This document shows, piece after piece, positions 1-5,306 of a stretch of 8,928 nucleotides of DNA. The first letter of the stretch is position 1; each line of letters starts with the position of its first letter. This DNA is from DATKCN01 sp035513175 (GTDB lineage: Bacteria > Chloroflexota > Chloroflexia > Thermomicrobiales > CFX8). Made by a program: the position numbers and the translations under genes. A model generated the notes under the pieces. It was not told the origin of the DNA. It searched no databases and saw only the letters and a list, made by a program, of their open reading frames with translations. The stretch lies in contig DATKCN010000345.1 in assembly GCA_035513175.1 (NCBI GenBank), positions 1 through 8,928 of the forward strand, read 5' to 3'.

Positions 1-225
1 AGTCGTCTCCCAGCCCTGTGAGCCGACCTCGTCTGCGGTGACGCCCAGCACAACCGTCCGGCCGCCTACGTCACGCACAGCGCTGAACGGCACGAGCAGA
101 TCACGCCGCAGCGAGCGGTCGAGGACGAAGCGGTGGGTGCGGCGCTCCTTTACCCGGCCGATGTCCTCACCAGCCGGACCGATGACATTCATCCCCTCGA
201 CGATTCGACCGATCTGTATGCTCAT
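1..225 (-). CDS. DUF2171 / PRC-barrel-like protein, C-terminus cut by window edge
   Basis: Reading the minus strand from the ATG at 225 gives 75 uninterrupted codons to the window edge (MSIQIGRIVEGMNVIGPAGE... ending ...DEVGSQGWETT). An AAGGGAG ribosome binding site lies about 9 bases before the ATG. The pattern 'V-x-G-x-x-G-E-x-(I/V)-G-x-V-K' at residues 14-25, followed by a basic 'R-F-V-L-D-R-S-L-x-x-D-L-x-V-P-F' strand at 32-47 and an acidic 'V-T-A-D-E-V' near the end, matches the small DUF2171 domain, a PRC-barrel-like beta fold common in Chloroflexota and actinobacteria. No catalytic residues are apparent and the cellular role of the family is not established. No signal peptide is visible, so it is probably cytoplasmic. 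The gene is divergent from the collagen-like gene across about 250 bp. Family recognition is by eye. The missing C-terminus could carry a second copy or a tail. Confidence 0.75.
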   Translation of the reverse strand, partial: MSIQIGRIVEGMNVIGPAGEDIGRVKERRTHRFVLDRSLRRDLLVPFSAVRDVGGRTVVLGVTADEVGSQGWETT

Positions 226-252
226 CGAACATGCTCCCTTGCCTGCCAGAGC

Positions 253-273
253 GGCTCGAGCATCCGTCGAGCC
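253..273. repeat. Short hairpin in the leader of the DUF2171 gene
   Basis: GGCTCGA (253-259) and TCGAGCC (267-273) form a perfect 7-bp stem with a 7-base loop. It lies 28 bases upstream of the DUF2171 start on the minus strand, so it could fold in that gene's 5' leader or be a protein-binding dyad. I see no convincing -35/-10 pair for the gene. The function is unknown. Confidence 0.3.
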
Positions 274-364
274 CGATACGCGCAAAGCAAGGGGCGTGCC
301 TGAGTGATCGTCGCGGGATAACTGATGCGCGGTGAATGATCGCTCCGGAGAGCGCTCCAGTCGC

Positions 365-378
365 CTACGTATACGTAG
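365..378. promoter_or_regulatory. Perfect 14-bp palindrome, candidate operator
   Basis: CTACGTATACGTAG is an uninterrupted 14-bp perfect palindrome in the 249-bp divergent intergenic region between the DUF2171 gene and the collagen-like gene. The half-site TACGTAG recurs at 444-450, about 25 bases before the collagen-like start. A repeated half-site in a divergent promoter region is typical of a dimeric repressor or activator site. No regulator for it is encoded in the window, so the assignment is inference. Confidence 0.45.
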
Positions 379-385
379 CGCGCCG

Positions 386-404
386 GTGTAACGCGCGTGT
401 AACG
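386..404. promoter_or_regulatory. Two direct GTGTAACG repeats spaced by one helical turn
   Basis: GTGTAACG occurs at 386-393 and again at 397-404, an 11-bp period that puts both copies on the same DNA face. Tandem half-sites at this spacing are how OmpR/PhoB-type response regulators commonly bind. The site is 70-90 bases upstream of the collagen-like gene's start, a suitable place for an activator. No good -10 or -35 is recognisable downstream (TACGCT at 414-419 is a weak candidate), which would fit an activator-dependent promoter. Confidence 0.4.
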
Positions 405-474
405 GGCGCGCTCTACGCTCCTTCCATCGCCAACTGGCGACCTTACGTAGACGGAAGCGAAAGTGGAGGGTTCC

Positions 475-1275
475 ATGACAGCACGCCGAGTTTCATCTCG
501 AATCGGTCGCTTCGTACTTGCAGTGGCAATGCTGGTCGTTGGGGTTGGCATCGGCGCTGGGGCTATGGTCCGGGCTCAAAGCGACACGGTCTATCACGCC
601 TGTGTGAACAACGGCAGTGGCATGATCAAGATGGTTGACGCGACCGCATCATGCTCAGGCAACGAGGTGCGCGTGGAGTGGAATCAGCGGGGACCACAAG
701 GCCTGCAAGGAGCGCCGGGCGAGAAGGGTGAAACAGGCGACAAGGGTGACACCGGCGAGAAGGGCGAGAAGGGCGAGAAGGGCGATACAGGCGACAAGGG
801 TGACACCGGCGAGAAGGGCGAGAAGGGCGATGCGGGAGTCCAGGGTCCGGCCGGTCCAGCGGGTTCGGCAAGTCTGGACGCGCTGAACGGAACTCCCTGC
901 GCTGTCGCCGGAAGCCCCGGCCTGGTCAGTGTGCAGATGAATGCCGCTGGCGTCGTGTCGATTGTGTGTCAGGCGCCGCAGATAGCGATCGTATTCGGAG
1001 AACCGGTAGGGGGCGTTTTCGGGGTCATGACCTTCTCCGGGTCTGGTCTCCAGCCGGGTAGCACCGTGAACTTGGGCATCACACATTCGGAAACTGACAT
1101 CACATTTGATGACTTGATTCGTGATGATGATGGTGATCCTGTTCTTGTTGATGACAACGGTAACTTCCACCATGAGCGGGAATACGGTTGCGGAGCATTC
1201 GCAACCCTCACGCTCACGGCGACCGCCGCTGATGGATCAACCATCACAACAGGCGCCATTTCAAATCCCTGCTAG
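475..1275 (+). CDS. Secreted collagen-like (Gly-X-Y repeat) protein
   Basis: This is a 266-residue protein with an N-terminal signal peptide: basic residues (R4, R5, R9, R12), a hydrophobic core at about 13-32, and a likely signal-peptidase site after V-R-A (residue 34). Residues 39-72 hold a short module with two cysteines (C43, C60), 'HACVNNGSGMIKMVD', that often precedes collagen-like segments in environmental bacteria. Residues 73-132 are 20 consecutive Gly-X-Y triplets, rich in GEK, GDK and GDT. Residues 133-165 form a second small module with two cysteines, and the remainder (about 166-266) is a beta-rich, acidic domain ending in Cys. The protein is probably a surface or extracellular trimer. 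The in-frame GTG at 463 overlaps the GGAGGG ribosome binding site (465-470), so the ATG at 475 is preferred. The gene stands alone on its strand. The ligand or role is unknown. Confidence 0.85.
   Translation: MTARRVSSRIGRFVLAVAMLVVGVGIGAGAMVRAQSDTVYHACVNNGSGMIKMVDATASCSGNEVRVEWNQRGPQGLQGAPGEKGETGDKGDTGEKGEKGEKGDTGDKGDTGEKGEKGDAGVQGPAGPAGSASLDALNGTPCAVAGSPGLVSVQMNAAGVVSIVCQAPQIAIVFGEPVGGVFGVMTFSGSGLQPGSTVNLGITHSETDITFDDLIRDDDGDPVLVDDNGNFHHEREYGCGAFATLTLTATAADGSTITTGAISNPC
721..828 (+). repeat. Tandem 54-bp duplication in the collagen-like tract
   Basis: Positions 721-774 and 775-828 are two head-to-tail copies of a 54-bp unit (18 residues, six Gly-X-Y triplets). They differ only at 729/783 (t/c) and 732/786 (a/t), and one of these changes GET to GDT. 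The near identity, including at third codon positions, indicates a recent in-frame duplication that lengthened the triple-helix segment. Confidence 0.85.
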
Positions 1276-1284
1276 GAGCTTCGC

Positions 1285-1327
1285 CGGCACACGGACAATG
1301 CGACGTACGCGCGTTGTCCGTGTGCCG
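1285..1327. terminator. Bidirectional hairpin terminator between convergent genes
   Basis: The arms 1285-1302 and 1310-1327 pair over 18 bp with a single T-G wobble (1299/1313) and a 7-base loop. The hairpin begins 9 bases after the collagen-like stop and ends 32 bases beyond the RidA stop, so it can serve both convergent genes. There is no clear U-tract on either side, so it is either a U-less terminator or assisted by Rho. Confidence 0.7.
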
Positions 1328-1359
1328 CACACATCAGCTGGATATCTGCGCTCAACGGC

Positions 1360-1731
1360 TCAGGTCGGAATCCCGACGACCATGTCTACCTCGACCTTGA
1401 AGGCGGATCCAGCGAGATTGCACTCGATCGTCGAGCGGGCGGGCTTCTCGTCGCCGACGTAGCGGGCATAGACGGCGTTGAACGCCTGAAACTCGCTGAT
1501 GTTGGTCAGGAAGCAGGTCGCCTTCAGCGCGTGCTCGAAGCCAGTGCCTGCTTCAGTCATGATCGCCTTGAGCTTCTCCATCACCTGCTCGGTCTGGCCG
1601 GTGATGTCCTGCGAGGTGTCGCTCGGCACCTGCCCCGAGATGAACAGCAGGTCTCCCCAGCGTGTCGCGACTGAATATGGCGCTGCTGGCGCCGGCAGCT
1701 TGTCCGACTTGAGAATCTCTCGACGTGTCAT
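1360..1731 (-). CDS. RidA (YjgF/YER057c/UK114) family protein
   Basis: This 123-residue protein has the size and layout of RidA enzymes, which hydrolyse reactive enamine/imine intermediates to ketoacids and ammonia. Related subfamilies act in amine and pyrimidine catabolism. The 'FISGQVPSD' strand is at 30-38 and 'KATCFLTNISEF' at 70-81. The signature 'PARSTIE' is at 97-103, with R99 at the position of the carboxylate-binding Arg105 of E. coli RidA and E114 at the position of its Glu120. By these residues it should be able to act as a deaminase, although the divergent segment 'CNLAGSAFKVEVDMV' leaves open a non-archetypal Rid subgroup. The protein has no signal peptide and is probably a cytoplasmic homotrimer. 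GGGAGAA precedes the ATG by about 7 bases. The gene is divergent from csoR and convergent with the collagen-like gene. Confidence 0.9.
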   Translation of the reverse strand: MTRREILKSDKLPAPAAPYSVATRWGDLLFISGQVPSDTSQDITGQTEQVMEKLKAIMTEAGTGFEHALKATCFLTNISEFQAFNAVYARYVGDEKPARSTIECNLAGSAFKVEVDMVVGIPT

Positions 1732-1771
1732 TGGCGTTCTCCCTTTCCTGTGCTTCGAGCTCGACCGTCGG

Positions 1772-1777
1772 ATTCTA
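1772..1777 (-). promoter_or_regulatory. Possible -10 box of the RidA gene
   Basis: On the minus strand this reads TAGAAT, five of six matches to TATAAT. It is placed so that transcription would start roughly 30 bases before the RidA start codon. No good -35 is visible at 16-18 bp, so this is a weak call. Confidence 0.3.
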
Positions 1778-1821
1778 ACCTGTGTGGAGCGCGAGCCTGG
1801 TGGTTGGTGGCCGAACGAAAT

Positions 1822-1865
1822 TCAAAGGCTGCCACTTGGCAATGTATGGAAGTGGCAGCCTTTGA
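1822..1865. repeat. Perfect 16-bp inverted repeat (hairpin) between divergent ridA and csoR
   Basis: Arms 1822-1837 and 1850-1865 are perfectly complementary over 16 bp (TCAAAGGCTGCCACTT and its reverse complement) around a 12-base loop. T-rich flanks follow the stem on both strands, so it looks like a bidirectional intrinsic terminator. It lies, however, upstream of both divergent genes, where nothing obvious needs terminating. It could insulate the two promoters, act as an attenuator, or be the remnant of a small mobile repeat. Confidence 0.6.
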
Positions 1866-1902
1866 TTCTGTCCCGAACCAGCGCTGCAGCGCGCGATCTA
1901 CC

Positions 1903-1931
1903 TTGATATGCATACCCCCGTGGGGTATCAT
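1903..1931 (+). promoter_or_regulatory. csoR promoter
   Basis: TTGATA (1903-1908) and TATCAT (1926-1931), each matching five of six consensus positions, are separated by exactly 17 bp. Transcription would begin near 1938, leaving a short leader before the csoR ATG at 1957. The spacer and the first bases of the -10 hold the CsoR operator. Confidence 0.7.
1912..1928. promoter_or_regulatory. CsoR operator (autoregulatory)
   Basis: ATACCCCCGTGGGGTAT is an inverted repeat with 7-bp arms and a 3-bp centre. The TACCCC...GGGGTA form with a G/C tract is the typical binding site of Cu(I)-sensing CsoR proteins. It fills most of the spacer of the csoR promoter and overlaps its -10, so bound apo-CsoR would block RNA polymerase and copper would relieve the block. 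Confidence 0.8.
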
Positions 1932-1956
1932 GGATGCGACAGAAAGGCCAGACCGC

Positions 1957-2292
1957 ATGACCGTGTCAATCGTTCCAGAACCCGGCAGCTCCGACACCCC
2001 GCTGCACGATCACAGCTCTTCGGCATCCTACGCGGGCGACAAGGCCAAGATCCTCGCCCGCCTGCGGCGCATGGAGGGTCAGGTGCGCGGGGTGCAGCGC
2101 ATGGTCGAGGAGGATAAGTACTGCGTTGACGTGTTGACCCAGATCTCCTCCGTCATCGCCGCCGCACGCGCGATTGGTCTGCTGGTGCTGGAGGATCACA
2201 TCCGGGGCTGCGTCATCAACTCCGAGGATGACGAAGCGATGATCACCGAGCTGTCCGACGCCATCGAGCGCTTCACCCGCAGCGTCGGCTGA
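1957..2292 (+). CDS. csoR: CsoR-type copper-sensing transcriptional repressor
   Basis: This 111-residue, all-helical regulator belongs to the CsoR/RcnR/FrmR (DUF156) family. After a His-rich flexible N-terminus (1-26) comes the DNA-contact helix 'KAKILARLRRMEGQVRG' (29-45). The metal-ligand set C56, H81, C85 with H-x3-C spacing is the Cys-His-Cys arrangement that binds Cu(I) in CsoR. The Tyr before the first Cys (Y55) is also present. FrmR-like (formaldehyde) and persulfide sensors lack this complete set. An in-frame ATG at 1930 overlaps the -10 box and cannot be the start if the promoter is right. The ATG at 1957 follows AGAAAGG. The gene is probably autoregulated through the operator just upstream. 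No copA, copZ or other copper gene follows, so any other targets must lie outside the window. Confidence 0.92.
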   Translation: MTVSIVPEPGSSDTPLHDHSSSASYAGDKAKILARLRRMEGQVRGVQRMVEEDKYCVDVLTQISSVIAAARAIGLLVLEDHIRGCVINSEDDEAMITELSDAIERFTRSVG

Positions 2293-2339
2293 CCCCGCCA
2301 GTCCGAATTCCGCATGGGAGCGCCACGAGTCGCCGAAGA

Positions 2340-2357
2340 GGCGCATCGCAATGCGCC
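2340..2357. repeat. REP-like hairpin, copy 1
   Basis: GGCGCAT and ATGCGCC form a 7-bp stem around the tetraloop CGCA. It lies in the non-coding gap between convergent csoR and the GS-like gene and shares its core with the hairpin at 2435-2454. Confidence 0.5.
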
Positions 2358-2371
2358 CGCATGGCCACCTG

Positions 2372-2433
2372 GCTGTCCGGCGTTCATGTCCTGCCAGCCG
2401 CCTCGCTGCCGATCGCACGCCCCGCTGTCCGGC
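2372..2433. repeat. Repeated decamer GCTGTCCGGC next to the REP-like hairpins
   Basis: GCTGTCCGGC occurs at 2372-2381 and again at 2424-2433. Each copy has the same orientation, and the second abuts the second hairpin. This suggests that a unit of decamer plus hairpin was duplicated or assembled here. The rest of 2293-2540 holds only Arg/Pro-rich shadow frames and no gene I can support. Confidence 0.4.
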
Positions 2434-2460
2434 AGGGCGCATTGCCATGCGCCCCTACCG
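2430..2460. terminator. REP-like hairpin, copy 2, possible bidirectional terminator
   Basis: GGGCGCAT (2435-2442) and ATGCGCCC (2447-2454) form a perfect 8-bp stem with a TGCC loop. CGG/CCG at the outside extend it, with one bulged C and one mismatch, to 2430-2460. It sits between convergent csoR and the GS-like gene, where a terminator serving both is expected. No U-tract follows. The form, GC-rich stem with 'ccctac' flank, resembles interspersed palindromic repeats of Chloroflexota and cyanobacteria. Confidence 0.5.
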
Positions 2461-2540
2461 CGCGACGACGATCTGTCACCAGGATTGCGCAACCACAAGG
2501 CGCGCCCCGCAACGTTGCCGCGACACGGTCAAGCCCCGGG

Positions 2541-3884
2541 CTACACTCGTTCGAGGTACACGTCGCGCTCCCAATCGCTGACGTGGGTCTCATAGCGTTC
2601 CAGCTCGTAGCGCTTTACCCGCAACAGCTCGGGGCCGCAGACCGGTCCCAGCGCCGCCATGACGACCTCGTCCTGCTTAACCTCGGACAGCGCCTCGCGT
2701 GCCGTACGGGGCAGCGGCCGCACCCCTGCCAGCCGCAGCGCCTCGGCGTCCATGTGTCCGATGTCGCCCGCGACTGGCTGACCCGGATCGAGCTCCCGAT
2801 CGAGACCGTCGATCCCCGCCGCGATCAGGGCCGTCAGCACCAGATATGGGTTGCCGGAGTGGTCCCCGGCACGGAATTCGATGCGCCGCCGTGAAGATCC
2901 CGGCACCCTCACCAGCGCCGCGCGGTTCCCCGTGGCATAGGCGACGTGTGCCGGAGCCCATGAGCCCGGCAGCAGCCGCTTGTATGAATTGACCGTCGGC
3001 GAAGCGACCCCGCAGATGGCCGGCGCATGCTCCAGCGCGCCCGCCATGAAGCGCGCGAGATCGGTCGACAGACCCAGTGTGTCGTCTCCCTCCGACCGGC
3101 TCCGCTCGCCATCCGCGTCCCAGAGCGACAGATGCACGTGCACGCCGTTGCCCGCCGCGTGCTCGAACGGCTTGGGCATGAACGAGGCGATCAGCCCCGC
3201 GTCGCGCGCCAGCGCCTTGACCGTCTCACGGAACGTCACCAGATCGTCGGCGGCCTTCAGCGGGGTCTCGTGATGCAGGTTGATCTCAAGTTGCCCGGCG
3301 CCGTATTCGGTTCCGATCTGAATGACCCGCACCCCCTGATGGCTCAGCGTCGTCTCGATCAGCGCCAGCAGTTCGTGGTTGGCGTCGATGCGGTCGACCG
3401 AGTACATCGCGAACGAGTCGACCGCGTTGACGGCGCCGTCGGCGGCACGACGATAAAGCGAGAATTCAGGCTCGTACGCGGCCTGGGCCGAGAAGCCGCG
3501 CGCGCGCAGCTCGTCGACGACTGCCTCCAGCCGCCCGCGCGGACAACCTTCCCAGATCTCGCCGTCCTCCGTACAGAGGTGGCTCAAAACACGTCCGATG
3601 CCTGGCCGGTATGGGACAGGCGAGTACGTCGAAGGGTCGGGGATGGCAAAGAAGTCGCCGGAATCGGCAGCGAAGTGTGGATGGGTGACCTGGTGATCGT
3701 CGATGGTGAAGTTCAGGTTCGCGCGGGCGAAGACACCTCCGGAACGCAGGGCGGACGGAATGCTGGCTGCCGGAATCCACTTCGCGCAGGCGCGCGCAGA
3801 GTAGTCGTGCCAGACGATCCACAGTCCGCTGAGATTGTCCGCCGCGATGCGTCGCTCAAGATCGGCAACCGCAACGTCGTCCAT
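2541..3884 (-). CDS. Glutamine-synthetase-like ligase (gamma-glutamylamine synthetase / FluG C-terminal type)
   Basis: This 447-residue protein has the glutamine synthetase fold: a beta-grasp N-domain (about 1-105) and a catalytic domain. Metal and substrate motifs are intact: E-P-E (E138, E140), E193 and E200 in 'GTEYGAGQLEIN', H249 in 'GNGVHVH', 'NSYKRLLPG' (299-307), and 'RRIEFRAGDHSGNPYL' (333-348, E336 and R338). D27 in 'HDYSARACAKW' replaces the usual D-G-S loop of true GlnA, and no adenylylation Tyr context is seen. This favours an enzyme that ligates glutamate to an amine other than ammonia, as PuuA (putrescine) and IpuC (isopropylamine) do. The start follows a GGGGAGGGG site. The neighbour across 91 bp is a FluG-type amidohydrolase, which supports specialised nitrogen metabolism. 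True ammonia assimilation cannot be excluded. Confidence 0.88.
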   Translation of the reverse strand: MDDVAVADLERRIAADNLSGLWIVWHDYSARACAKWIPAASIPSALRSGGVFARANLNFTIDDHQVTHPHFAADSGDFFAIPDPSTYSPVPYRPGIGRVLSHLCTEDGEIWEGCPRGRLEAVVDELRARGFSAQAAYEPEFSLYRRAADGAVNAVDSFAMYSVDRIDANHELLALIETTLSHQGVRVIQIGTEYGAGQLEINLHHETPLKAADDLVTFRETVKALARDAGLIASFMPKPFEHAAGNGVHVHLSLWDADGERSRSEGDDTLGLSTDLARFMAGALEHAPAICGVASPTVNSYKRLLPGSWAPAHVAYATGNRAALVRVPGSSRRRIEFRAGDHSGNPYLVLTALIAAGIDGLDRELDPGQPVAGDIGHMDAEALRLAGVRPLPRTAREALSEVKQDEVVMAALGPVCGPELLRVKRYELERYETHVSDWERDVYLERV

Positions 3885-3975
3885 CGCCCCTCCCCATCAC
3901 GCGTCCAGAAGGCGTTACGATACTCGCGAAGCCCGAGAGGCACAACAGCGCGAGGAAGAACTGAAGGAGAAACGC
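3885..3975. promoter_or_regulatory. Divergent promoter region of the GS-like and amidohydrolase genes
   Basis: Only 91 bp separate the two divergent start codons, so both promoters must lie here or overlap the coding ends. TACGAT at 3916-3921 (plus) and the overlapping TATCGT at 3922-3917 (minus, with TTGTGC 17 bp upstream) are weak -10 candidates. Ribosome binding sites GGGGAGGGG (3887-3895, minus) and AAGGAG (3964-3969, plus) are clear. Coordinated regulation is likely, but I see no operator. Confidence 0.4.
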
Positions 3976-5157
3976 ATGATCGACCTGAGCGGGCTGCCGA
4001 TTGTCGATGTGCACTGCCACCCGTTTCTGAACGCGGGCGCGTTGACTGCCGAGCAGTTCACCAACCGCGCCGCGTTTGCCGGTGGGAATCACCCCGCGCA
4101 TCTCGAAGAAGGCGGCGTGACGATCGACGAGCGCGCGCGGGCCGAGCTTCAAGCCGTGCAACGCGACACGATCTACTTCCGCCGCCTGCTGCTCGACCTG
4201 GCTGCCTTCTTCGACGTGGAGCCGAGCCTCGACAGCGTGCTGGCCGCCCGCAATCAGGCCGTGACAGACGGCTACACCGACTATGTGCGCCGTCTCTGGT
4301 CCCACGCGGGCATTGAGCGCCTCGTGATGGACTTCGGCTATCCCGTCCCGAACCTCGACCTGGTTGCCGTCCGGAACGAGCTAACTGTCAACATCGTGCC
4401 CGTCTTTCGGATCGAACCGCTGATCGCCGATCTGATCGGTCGGGACATCGGCTGGGACGAGTTCAGGCGCCGCTATGACGACGCGATCGCCGAAGCGCTC
4501 ACGCACGGCGGCTATCGGGGCCTCAAGTCGATCATCGCCTACCGCACGGGCCTCGACGTGTCGCCGCTCAGCCGCGCTCCGGATCAGGGGTACAAAGCGC
4601 TGGACGGCATCCGCCGAGGGCTGGGCGGCGGCAGCATGAAACTGCTGCGCGATCACTTACTCTGCCGCGCGATGGAGTTGGCCATCGAGCACGACGTGCC
4701 GATGCAGATTCACACCGGCATGGGGGACTATGAGGTCAATCTGCTGCTGTGCCGTCCCGCCTACCTGATGGAGCTGCTGCGCTTCCCGGCGTTCCGCGCC
4801 TGCCGCGTGCTGCTGGTGCACACCGGGTATCCCTATCACCGCGAGGCGGGCTACCTCGCCAACGTCCTTCCGAGGGTGTATTGCGACATCAGCGAGGGCG
4901 TCCCGTTCGCCGGACACGGCGCCGGACGCATCCTGCGCGAACTGCTGGAGATGGCCCCGATCTCCAAGGTGCTGTACGGCTCGGACGGCTTCACCCTGCC
5001 CGAGATCAACTACACCAGCGCCATGCTGGGCCGCCAGGCGCTCGCCGAAGTCCTCGACGAGCTCGTAGCCGACCGCATGCTCGCGCCTGCCGACGCCCGC
5101 CCCGCCGGCGCGATGATCCTCGGCCAAAACGCCGAACGTCTGTATCAGCTCATCTGA
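3976..5157 (+). CDS. Metal-dependent amidohydrolase (amidohydrolase_2, FluG N-terminal type)
   Basis: This 393-residue TIM-barrel hydrolase carries the metal-site series of the amidohydrolase superfamily: H13 and H15 in 'DVHCHPF', K184 in 'GLKSIIAYRTGLD', H246 in 'MQIHTGMGD', H282 in 'LLVHTGYPYHREAGYLANV' and D337 in 'LYGSDG'. The 'K-S-x-x-x-Y-R-T-G-L-D', 'H-T-G-x-G-D' and 'Y-P-Y-x-R-E-A-G-Y-L-A' motifs are those of the N-terminal half of fungal FluG and its plant NodGS relatives, rather than of decarboxylases. It should hydrolyse a C-N (amide) or related bond. Substrate unknown. The frame stays open upstream to 3835, but that part overlaps the divergent gene. The ATG at 3976 with AAGGAG 6 bases before it is the natural start. 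No signal peptide is visible. It leads a row of five plus-strand catabolic genes and is divergent from the GS-like gene. Confidence 0.88.
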   Translation: MIDLSGLPIVDVHCHPFLNAGALTAEQFTNRAAFAGGNHPAHLEEGGVTIDERARAELQAVQRDTIYFRRLLLDLAAFFDVEPSLDSVLAARNQAVTDGYTDYVRRLWSHAGIERLVMDFGYPVPNLDLVAVRNELTVNIVPVFRIEPLIADLIGRDIGWDEFRRRYDDAIAEALTHGGYRGLKSIIAYRTGLDVSPLSRAPDQGYKALDGIRRGLGGGSMKLLRDHLLCRAMELAIEHDVPMQIHTGMGDYEVNLLLCRPAYLMELLRFPAFRACRVLLVHTGYPYHREAGYLANVLPRVYCDISEGVPFAGHGAGRILRELLEMAPISKVLYGSDGFTLPEINYTSAMLGRQALAEVLDELVADRMLAPADARPAGAMILGQNAERLYQLI

Positions 5158-5232
5158 CGTTGCCACCGCGCAGGCGAGAGACGTGGCGCGGTCGCCAGGT
5201 GGCCAACCGTGAAGTTCGCCATGTCGCGATGC

Positions 5233-5261
5233 TTGACACCTTCGTGTTTCGGGCTGAGCAT
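5233..5261 (+). promoter_or_regulatory. Possible promoter of the LLM-deacetylase-SDR operon
   Basis: A perfect TTGACA (-35) at 5233-5238 is followed 17 bp later by GAGCAT (5256-5261), a poor -10 with three of six matches. It lies in the 149-bp gap between the amidohydrolase and the LLM gene, the only large gap in the plus-strand row, so an internal promoter is expected about here. The remainder of the gap shows nothing else notable. Confidence 0.35.
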
Positions 5262-5306
5262 GCGCGTCAGCGATCGGGCCGGATGCGTGAGTGAAAGGAA
5301 GGTGCA

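Noticed and set aside
721..830. CRISPR-like short repeats
   Set aside because: The repeats are in-frame Gly-X-Y codons of a collagen-like protein, contiguous with no spacers between them.
1750..1956. Upstream extension of the csoR frame
   Set aside because: The extension contains the hairpin, the promoter and the operator. The ATG at 1957 gives the usual CsoR length and has a ribosome binding site.
2509..2518. Palindrome GCAACGTTGC near the GS-like stop
   Set aside because: At 10 bp with no flanking extension or second copy it is within chance expectation for this composition.
2361..2894. Small plus-strand frames in the csoR to GS-like gap
   Set aside because: They run through the hairpin repeats into the antisense of the GS-like gene. 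Arg/Pro-rich with no ribosome binding site that fits.
3027..4316. 429-codon plus-strand open frame
   Set aside because: It is antisense to the GS-like gene and runs into the amidohydrolase in another frame. The translation is Arg-rich without any family motif, whereas the GS-like frame has all catalytic motifs.
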